From: Bacteroidota bacterium | GTDB taxonomy: Bacteria > Bacteroidota > Bacteroidia > Cytophagales > Cyclobacteriaceae | DNA: 58,178 bases | Direction of reading: 5' to 3' | NCBI GenBank assembly: GCA_023417785.1 | Contig: JAEZEH010000113.1 | Coordinates: 1 to 58,178, forward strand | In this document: positions 52,500 to 58,178 of the stretch, piece by piece | How positions within the stretch are numbered: the stretch's first letter is position 1 | How the letters are laid out: each line of letters begins with the position of its first letter | Made by a program: the position numbers and the translations under genes | Notes under the pieces: model-generated | What the model saw: only the letters and a program-made list of their open reading frames with translations | Database searches by the model: none | What the model was told of the DNA's origin: nothing

Positions 52500-52910
52500 A
52501 GATTTGGGTTTGGGTTTAAACTATGCGAATGTTCGGTGGGTTGAATCCTGCTCCTACCTGTGTAAGGAAAGGACGCGACTTAGCGAATGATAAGTTCAGC
52601 CGTCCGTTAGTTCCGACTGCGCGGTCCCTTGTCAGGATCGCGATTTAAAGTTATTTGACGGTTTCATTTTTCCCTGGGATTTTAGATGTATTTATCGTTA
52701 AGTGTGTCGCTTTCCATGAGGTCTCAATGTGTGGTCAATGGCAATCGGTCGAAGTACCTTTCTGGTGTGTTTTTGAATATTGTTCCCGCACAGGAGATTT
52801 TTTGCCGGTCTGTCCCCTGTCAAAATTTCACTGCGCTGATTTTCGTCACACGCTGGAATCGGTGAATTGCTTTTATTTGGTATTTATCAGGCGTTTTTCA
52901 AGCTTTTAAA
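52500..52910. other. Noncoding 411-bp divergent spacer
   Basis: The spacer lies between the GH172/GH106 operon (minus) and the lipoprotein at 52911 (plus), so it must hold both promoters. I see no tRNA, hairpin or repeat apart from a TTTGGGTTTGGGTTT stretch just upstream of the GH172 start. An 84-codon frame at 52655-52909 uses a TTG start and looks like noncoding sequence. Confidence 0.6.
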
Positions 52911-53789
52911 ATGTTATTATCGACTCTGCGTTATTCTGTCCAGGCGGTCATTTGGGTTTGTGGACTAATCCTCTTTTTTCAGTCCTGTGACTTCAGCGGG
53001 AATGTACATGAAACACCGGATTCTCTCATTCTTACTGATCAGAACTTTGACGTCCTGAAAGATCCTCAGACATTCACCATTAAGGAAGAGCTTGGTGAAA
53101 AAATGGTGACGGTTCTGGGAAAGAACCGAAGCGTCAGAACGATGTTAACGTCCTTCTATTCTCCCGACTCATTTACCCAGGCCAACGTTAGCGCAGATAG
53201 TTCGCCGGACTACATCATCACAGGTGTACAGTTGATTCAGGGTACATTCCTTTCGGATAGTGGTGCCTGCGAACAACGGACTATGCTGCTGTGTACCCGT
53301 GGGGATTTTGTGGAAGAAGAGTATTATGATCTCTTTTTTATTGCCCGCGATCAAAAAGGGGAAGCTATTGTCTCGGGTAAGGAAATATTCGAGGGCTCGC
53401 ATGGCGCTAGCTCCATCCAACTTGAAGTAAATGAATTATCGCTTCCGGTAAGAAAAGACTGCTCCCTTCTGATGGTAACGTCAAAGGATGAAAATGCAGA
53501 CGCGGATTTTCATAAGGAATCCTGGATGGAAATTTTTATAGCTACCGGAAAAGGTTTTCGTTCATTGTTCCGGCTTCAACTTGAAGAAACCGCTATTGCG
53601 GATTACGTCGCGTCGGAAGAAGAAACCCAGCATTCTGTATCAAAAATTCAGCGTTATGAGATGCTTGATACGTCCTCCAACGGGCTTCACGACATTCGTG
53701 TCAAATACACCGTGACGGAAGATGGACGCGTGGTAAAGCAAGGCGAGAACGTGTATCGCTTTGACGGGCGGTATTATGTACTCTCCTGA
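52911..53789 (+). CDS. Putative lipoprotein of unknown function
   Basis: The 292-residue product has a signal ending LFFQSC (Cys near 26) and a beta-rich mature part, for example EELGEKMVTVLGKNRS and PDYIITGVQLIQGTF. No motif is recognised. It is alone on the plus strand, and a shared hairpin lies between it and the convergent SKG-repeat gene. Confidence 0.7.
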   Translation: MLLSTLRYSVQAVIWVCGLILFFQSCDFSGNVHETPDSLILTDQNFDVLKDPQTFTIKEELGEKMVTVLGKNRSVRTMLTSFYSPDSFTQANVSADSSPDYIITGVQLIQGTFLSDSGACEQRTMLLCTRGDFVEEEYYDLFFIARDQKGEAIVSGKEIFEGSHGASSIQLEVNELSLPVRKDCSLLMVTSKDENADADFHKESWMEIFIATGKGFRSLFRLQLEETAIADYVASEEETQHSVSKIQRYEMLDTSSNGLHDIRVKYTVTEDGRVVKQGENVYRFDGRYYVLS

Positions 53790-53790
53790 A

Positions 53791-53820
53791 TCAAAAAAAA
53801 GGCCGCCCTTTAAGGCAGCC
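53791..53820. terminator. Terminator, mainly for the SKG-repeat gene (minus)
   Basis: GGCCGCC and GGCAGCC form a stem with one mismatch (53801-53820). On the minus strand it is followed by a run of eight T, so it acts as an intrinsic terminator for the gene at 53847; it may also serve the lipoprotein gene. Confidence 0.75.
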
Positions 53821-53846
53821 TCTTCCGCGTGAGAATATAATATTTA

Positions 53847-54152
53847 TTATTGTTTGCTTTCGTACTGCTTCCGAGCTACACCTTTCGAGATAACAAAAGC
53901 AGGAGTTCCTTTCATAGCCACCTTGCTGGTGCTTCTTACCTGACGATTAGCCTGCATGGCTGCAATACCCTTTGATGTAACGATCGCACCCGCAGTAGTA
54001 ACGGTCGCCGGTCTGTAAAGTACATTCCGGAATTGGTACTTTTGAACCTCCTTCGACAAAGCCCACTGAGGATAATTGCTGGTAGGGCGCTGAGCGCTTG
54101 CTGTAAGTGAGATTACTCCGAACAGAAACGCCATTGCTAGTATCTTTTTCAT
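53847..54152 (-). CDS. Small secreted protein with repeated SKG boxes
   Basis: The 101-residue protein has a signal ending LTASAQ, then three short repeats: WALSKEVQKYQ, IVTSKGIAAMQ and FVISKGVARKQ. These share hydrophobic-x-S-K-G-hydrophobic-A. It is divergent from the OmpR-type regulator with 155 bp between, which suggests a target gene of that system. No known function. Confidence 0.7.
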   Translation of the reverse strand: MKKILAMAFLFGVISLTASAQRPTSNYPQWALSKEVQKYQFRNVLYRPATVTTAGAIVTSKGIAAMQANRQVRSTSKVAMKGTPAFVISKGVARKQYESKQ

Positions 54153-54227
54153 AATTATTCCTTTTGTTTACTATGCAAGTTTACGCTGGAAACGCCATCT
54201 GCGTTATTAAGAGGTACTTATAAAGAG

Positions 54228-54254
54228 ATTAGAAAAACATTAGAAAATTAGAGG
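54228..54254 (+). promoter_or_regulatory. Direct repeats, candidate OmpR-type binding site
   Basis: ATTAGAAA occurs at 54228 and 54239 (11 bp apart), with a third ATTAGAG at 54247. An 11-bp period is usual for OmpR-family sites. It lies between the small secreted gene and the regulator gene at 54308, 54-80 bp before the regulator's start. Confidence 0.45.
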
Positions 54255-54307
54255 CGCATTAAAATCTGTTTTATATCATTGTCAAAGCATTACATCGCGA
54301 CTTCTAA

Positions 54308-55018
54308 ATGAAAGTACTGATTGTTGAAGATGAGGTAAAAGTGTCTGAGGTTCTCAAGCGGGGGCTCGAGGAGGCGGGATATGACGTGGAAACTGCGTTC
54401 GATGGGGAAATCGGTCTGCGGCTAATGCTCAACGGGACGTATGATCTGGTGATCCTCGACATCAACCTGCCCCGGATCAACGGCCTGGAGGTATGCAAAC
54501 GTCTTCGGGAAGTTGACGAGGTAACGTCCGTTTTAATGCTTACGGCTTTGGGAATGAGTGACGATATCGTTACAGGGCTGGAAGCCGGCGCCGATGATTA
54601 CATGTCAAAGCCTTTTCGATTTAACGAACTCTATGCACGGGTAAGGGCTCTGACACGCCGCAAAAAAATTGTCGGTACCCTTTCAAATGGCAACGGTCAG
54701 AAACTCAAATTAGATTACTTCAAGTTAGCTGATCTCGTGATTGACTTCGAAGGCAAAGAAGTGAAACGAGACGGTAAGCCGATTCAGCTTACCGCCAGGG
54801 AATATGCGCTACTCGAATACCTGGCCAGAAATCAGGGAAGGGTCCGATCGCGAGGGGAGATTGCAGAAGCCGTGTGGGGCCTGGATTTTGAAACGGGTAC
54901 AAATTTTATTGACGTTTACATCAATTATCTTCGGAACAAAATAGATAAGCCTTTTGGTAACAAACTGATTCATACAGTGACGGGCTTCGGATATATCCTG
55001 AAAACGCCAAATGCGTGA
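54308..55018 (+). CDS. OmpR-family response regulator
   Basis: The 236-residue regulator has a receiver with Asp51 (LVILDINLPRING), the MSKPFRFNEL Lys motif and a winged-helix output (VIDFEGKEVKRDGKPIQLTAREYALLEYLARNQGRVRSR, ending TVTGFGYIL). It binds direct repeats. The kinase overlaps by 4 nt. Confidence 0.96.
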   Translation: MKVLIVEDEVKVSEVLKRGLEEAGYDVETAFDGEIGLRLMLNGTYDLVILDINLPRINGLEVCKRLREVDEVTSVLMLTALGMSDDIVTGLEAGADDYMSKPFRFNELYARVRALTRRKKIVGTLSNGNGQKLKLDYFKLADLVIDFEGKEVKRDGKPIQLTAREYALLEYLARNQGRVRSRGEIAEAVWGLDFETGTNFIDVYINYLRNKIDKPFGNKLIHTVTGFGYILKTPNA

Positions 55019-56367
55019 GAATTGGTCAGCGTCTTGCTTTGCGGTTTACTCTGGTAAGTGCGTTGCTCACTGGCGCTATTCTGATTTTTATTTATACGGT
55101 CACCCGCGGATTCGTTCACGCCGATTTTAATGAGCGGCTGACACAACAATCCAGTCTTGAGGTACTCCACTATGCTACACCGCACGTTCGGGAAGTAATC
55201 CCACCTGGCTCATACCTTCTCGTAAATCCGTCTACGTCGATTTTTTCTCAGGATGGAACCCTTTTGTATAAAGAGGGGAACTATTCAATTGAGAAAACGT
55301 GGGTACAGTATCTGAAGACACACGAATCTTTCAATGCTGAGCGAGGAAGTTATTCGACCGTGGGCCGCAAATATACCATTGAAGGAAAGACGTACCTTGT
55401 TTTTGTGTCCGACAAAGACTTGCCCGGTCAGCATGAGCTGGATATACTTCAAAAAGCTATCGGGATCGGCTGGATATTAAGTCTGGTACTCTCGTATCTG
55501 GCAGGGCTCTATTTCGCCAGCGATGCACTTCAACCGGTGAAACGCGTGGTGCGTGAAGTAAATCAGGTAACGAAGGACAACCTCGGACACCGTCTGCATG
55601 AAAATAATTCTGCGAGTCCCGATGAAATGGACGAACTCGTTCAGACTTTTAATGCATTGCTGGAACGTATCGAGAGTGCGTTTGTCGCGCAGAAACGATT
55701 TCTCCAACATGCATCGCACGAATTGAAAACGCCTATTACGGCAATCATGGGCGAAGCCGAGCTGGCACTTGTGAAGGAAAGAAGCGTTGATGAGTATAAG
55801 CGGACGCTTAGCGTGGTGGTTGGCGAAGCTGAACGACTGATCGCGGTAACACAAGGTCTGCTTATGCTGGCCAGACTGGAAGAAGGTTATCTTTCCGCCA
55901 ATATGGAAGCGGTTGGTGTAACTGCACTCGTATATGATTCAGCAAACGCTTTGAAGTCAACGTATCCGAACCGACAGATTCGGATTTCTTCGGGCGATTT
56001 TGAGCCAACGATCACGGGTAATAAGCAGCTGTTGCAGATTGCATTCACTAACCTGTTGGATAACGCACTAAAATATTCGCAGTACGAAGTCACGGTACTG
56101 ATCTCCGGGTTCGATTCACGTTTGCGAATTCAGATTGTCGACACTGGAATTGGAATTCCTCCTGATGAATTGTCGAAAGTTAAGTCAGCGCTGTTTCGTG
56201 CATCGAACACTGCGAACGTGCCTGGCGCGGGTCTGGGCTTATCCCTCGTTCAACGGATTCTCGATATCCATGCAGCGACCTTCGATATACAAAGCCACCC
56301 CGGTGAGGGTACTACATGCACGCTGGTATTCAGTATCCGGACTTTCGGTGAAGACCGAACTTTTTGA
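55015..56367 (+). CDS. Sensor histidine kinase (HAMP type)
   Basis: The 450-residue kinase has a first helix (residues 10-30), a periplasmic domain of about 120 residues, a second helix at 150-166, and HAMP (SDALQPVKRVVREVNQVTKDNL). HisKA has ASHELKTPITAI (His235); the ATPase boxes are NLLDNALKYS and DTGIGIPPDEL, and a GAGLGLSLVQRIL end follows. The start is GTG at 55015, overlapping the regulator's TGA as GTGA; no ATG lies close in frame. Confidence 0.95.
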   Translation: MRIGQRLALRFTLVSALLTGAILIFIYTVTRGFVHADFNERLTQQSSLEVLHYATPHVREVIPPGSYLLVNPSTSIFSQDGTLLYKEGNYSIEKTWVQYLKTHESFNAERGSYSTVGRKYTIEGKTYLVFVSDKDLPGQHELDILQKAIGIGWILSLVLSYLAGLYFASDALQPVKRVVREVNQVTKDNLGHRLHENNSASPDEMDELVQTFNALLERIESAFVAQKRFLQHASHELKTPITAIMGEAELALVKERSVDEYKRTLSVVVGEAERLIAVTQGLLMLARLEEGYLSANMEAVGVTALVYDSANALKSTYPNRQIRISSGDFEPTITGNKQLLQIAFTNLLDNALKYSQYEVTVLISGFDSRLRIQIVDTGIGIPPDELSKVKSALFRASNTANVPGAGLGLSLVQRILDIHAATFDIQSHPGEGTTCTLVFSIRTFGEDRTF

Positions 56368-56390
56368 TTTGTTTCCGGTTATGTATTTGA

Positions 56391-57302
56391 ATGATTGGAA
56401 AGATTGGCTATGCCTGTATCAATAATACACTTGCTACGGATAAGATCCAGGTAAACCGCGGAATGGTGAAGCGAACATTTCAGGCGAAAGGCCTGAGTTA
56501 CGCGTCAGAGCTGGCTTTGCGGAACATCCTTGATTTGGAGCACATCATCAATTGGAACATCAAAAAGGAAATTCTGCTGTTTCGCATGAGTAGCGATATG
56601 TTTCCATGGATGAGTGAATATGAGTTTCGCGATCTGCCTGCGTATTACGAAATCCGAGACGTTCTTTCAACCGTCGGAAAGAAGGTGGCGAGTGCCGGAA
56701 TGCGACTCACGTTCCATCCTGGACCGTTTAATGTTCTCGCAAGCCCTAACCCTGCCGTTGTGACGAACACGTCTAAGGAATTAAGGCAGCACGCCGAAAT
56801 TATGGAAATGCTGGGATTGCCCGAATCTCCAATGGCCAAGATCAATATTCACGTAGGCGGCGCTTATGGGGACCGTGCTCGGGCAATGGAGCGATTCACG
56901 ACGAACTTCCAGAAGTTGCCCCAAATTGTCAGGTCGCGTCTTACTATTGAGAATGACGATAAGCTGAACATGTTCTCAGTATCCGATCTACTGACCATTC
57001 ATGAGCGTACCGGTATTCCCATTGTATTCGATTATCTGCATCATATTTTCTGTACGGGTGCGCTTACTGAGGAAGAGGCGTTTCGCTTTGCGGTTAGCAC
57101 TTGGCCGAAGGGAACTACACCTGTGGTACATTATTCGAGTTCACGAAAACAATTTGAGGATCCTGACGCGATCGCTCCCGCCCACGCTGACTTTGTATAT
57201 GAACAGATAGAAACCTATGGTATTGAAGTCGATGTGATGCTGGAGGCCAAAGCCAAAGAAAATGCTGTAGTGAGATATTTGCAGGAGTTTGGGGCGGCTT
57301 AA
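56391..57302 (+). CDS. uvsE: UV damage endonuclease UvsE (UVDE)
   Basis: The 303-residue TIM-barrel endonuclease starts with IGKIGYACINNTLA and carries the metal-site motifs FRMSSDMFPWMS, LTFHPGPFNVLASP, INIHVGGAYGDRARAMERF, LTIENDD and VFDYLHHIF. UvsE nicks DNA 5' to UV photoproducts and abasic sites. It lies 24 bp after the kinase gene, so it may be in the same transcript. Its stop overlaps the convergent DUF922 gene by 4 nt. Confidence 0.95.
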   Translation: MIGKIGYACINNTLATDKIQVNRGMVKRTFQAKGLSYASELALRNILDLEHIINWNIKKEILLFRMSSDMFPWMSEYEFRDLPAYYEIRDVLSTVGKKVASAGMRLTFHPGPFNVLASPNPAVVTNTSKELRQHAEIMEMLGLPESPMAKINIHVGGAYGDRARAMERFTTNFQKLPQIVRSRLTIENDDKLNMFSVSDLLTIHERTGIPIVFDYLHHIFCTGALTEEEAFRFAVSTWPKGTTPVVHYSSSRKQFEDPDAIAPAHADFVYEQIETYGIEVDVMLEAKAKENAVVRYLQEFGAA

Positions 57303-57847
57303 TGCTTCCAGTTCTCCTTTGTGAACCTATTAAGCAACATCAATTCTATACGAACACTATATTCCCACTCGGTTTGTTTTTTTCTTGATGCACCGTGTAC
57401 CGTTTCGTGGTCATATTGGGCATCGAAGAGATTGCTCTCCTCGAAAATCTCCGAGATTGCAGCGTTATACACCTTGCCATCGCGGACTCCCTTCCGCTTT
57501 AGTGAACTGATGGCCATGCGGGCTTTCCGGGCGTAAAGCTCGGCGATGTCAAAGTGTATTTGTTCATGCCGGAGAAGGTCAACCGAAGGCGTTTTGCACC
57601 ATGATTGATTCCGATGAAAAATGGTATTCACATCGTAATACAATTTCGTTTGTTTTTTGTAAGGGGTTGCCCGAATAGAAACTTTGCTGGCCGCGTCCCC
57701 TTTTGCTGTAACGTCGGGCTTTCCCTGGAAATCATCCCAGGTTAACATAGTCGTTGCATCCCAAACCAGATCATTCCCCGATCGATCGGACGTCGAAGCA
57801 CTGAAGAAAAGTGTCGAGATTAAAATAAGAATTAAACGCGTGTGCAT
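57299..57847 (-). CDS. DUF922-like secreted zincin
   Basis: The 182-residue protein has a signal ending FFSAS and an HExxH-type site in RHEQIHFDIAE (His94, Glu95, His98), with a third ligand probably in a later helix. DUF922 proteins carry the HEQ-x-HF motif and are predicted metalloproteases. The target is unknown. Confidence 0.82.
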   Translation of the reverse strand: MHTRLILILISTLFFSASTSDRSGNDLVWDATTMLTWDDFQGKPDVTAKGDAASKVSIRATPYKKQTKLYYDVNTIFHRNQSWCKTPSVDLLRHEQIHFDIAELYARKARMAISSLKRKGVRDGKVYNAAISEIFEESNLFDAQYDHETVHGASRKKQTEWEYSVRIELMLLNRFTKENWKH

Positions 57848-57910
57848 AGAGCAGAGGATTGGTCGTCGTACTTTTCAAAGAAGATGCCAAAATGTAGTAT
57901 AGCTGTCGGG

Positions 57911-57938
57911 TTGTGAATTCAATTGCCGCTGGTATATC
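57911..57938 (+). promoter_or_regulatory. Possible promoter for the last gene
   Basis: TTGTGA (57911-57916), 16 nt and TATATC (57933-57938) lie 33 bp before the ATG at 57971. They match a general -35/-10 pattern loosely and also resemble the Bacteroidota TTTG/TAnnTTTG type. Confidence 0.3.
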
Positions 57939-57970
57939 TTTTTAGATAATCCTCGAAACAACAAATTGTT

Positions 57971-58178
57971 ATGGAAACGATCAAAATAACCGAGGCAGAG
58001 CAAATCCTTTTTAATGATTTTAAAGACGGTAATACCGTTCAATTCAGGGTGTCCGTGTCACCCGGGGAAGAAACGCAGTATGGCAAAGGTCAGAAAGTGA
58101 AGATTATTTGTGGTGATGACGAATCAACGGGTAAAATCGTTTCTGATCCGTTAGTGGTAACCCCCTCAAAGGAAGGTG
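57971..58178 (+). CDS. Small protein, open at window edge
   Basis: An ATG at 57971 opens a frame with no stop to 58178. It gives METIKITEAEQILFNDF and GQKVKIICGDDESTGKIV, a beta-rich pattern that resembles a PUA/ASCH-like fold only weakly. Only 69 residues are visible. Function unknown. Confidence 0.5.
   Translation, partial: METIKITEAEQILFNDFKDGNTVQFRVSVSPGEETQYGKGQKVKIICGDDESTGKIVSDPLVVTPSKEG

Noticed and set aside
52500..52520. TTTGGGTTTGGGTTT as a repeat array
   Set aside because: Only two to three units, no spacers; not CRISPR or a telomere-like repeat.
52655..52909. 84-codon frame in the 411-bp spacer
   Set aside because: TTG start, Cys-rich shadow-like composition and no ribosome site.

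Overview
The window reads as an ordinary chromosomal segment of a Bacteroidota bacterium, most likely an environmental member of the Cytophagales or a close relative. This is an inference from gene content. Supporting genes are a LytS-type kinase with N-terminal TPRs plus a LytTR regulator, a MacB/FtsX-like permease next to an NtrC-type two-component system, paired GH106 and GH172 (DUF2961) enzymes, DUF1080, MbnP and UvsE, many Cys-lipoproteins with short SPII signals, and few strong Shine-Dalgarno sequences. I saw no tRNA, rRNA, CRISPR array, IS element, integrase or prophage gene.

Layout. 1-1013: start of a secreted esterase that runs off the left edge. 1194-1969: a lone CheY-like receiver and a frameshifted remnant that looks like the tail of a MocR-type regulator. 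2189-5014 (minus): KAS III-like enzyme, an SDR lacking the YxxxK lysine, and an FMN reductase. 5241-8997 (plus): lipoproteins of unknown function, another SDR, and a cytoplasmic protein built from YD-like repeats. 8982-17527: a stress and accessory block with two divergent BON proteins, a candidate small RNA with a strong terminator, two low-complexity secreted proteins, an AI-2E-type permease, an iron-sulfur repair protein (RIC/ScdA), a cupin, an amidohydrolase, Hsp20 and a sterol-desaturase-family enzyme. 17573-23897: a frameshifted small secreted gene, then a His-rich small protein and a heavy-metal RND operon (CusA/CzcA pump, TolC channel, lipoprotein adaptor). 23973-26487: YeiH-type transporter and small stress genes. 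26466-32493: an NtrC-type regulator, its kinase and an NmrA-like protein, divergent from an ABC permease that has a sigma-54-like promoter and an upstream palindrome.

32638-36840: small genes, PBP1A and an MFS exporter. 36888-38904: a MauG/MbnH-like di-heme peroxidase paired with an MbnP-like lipoprotein. 38905-43625: secreted PAP2 phosphatase coupled to a SigZ-like ECF sigma factor, then DUF1080, BatD-like and VWA proteins. 43795-48365: LytS/LytT pair, membrane PAP2 phosphatase and zinc alcohol dehydrogenase. 48371-52499: overlapping GH172 and GH106 genes for secreted glycan breakdown. 52911-58178: a lipoprotein, a small SKG-repeat secreted protein divergent from an OmpR-type two-component system, the UV endonuclease UvsE, a DUF922 zincin-like protein and an open-ended small gene.

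The clearest functional units are the metal-efflux operon, the NtrC/kinase/permease regulon with its readable promoter architecture, the MbnH-MbnP-like pair and the GH172-GH106 pair. No wholly new system can be proven from sequence alone. The best candidates for something undescribed are the sigma-54 envelope regulon, the MbnP/MbnH pair without a methanobactin peptide, the lipoprotein/YD-repeat pair at 7386-8997, and the candidate sRNA ending at 10440.
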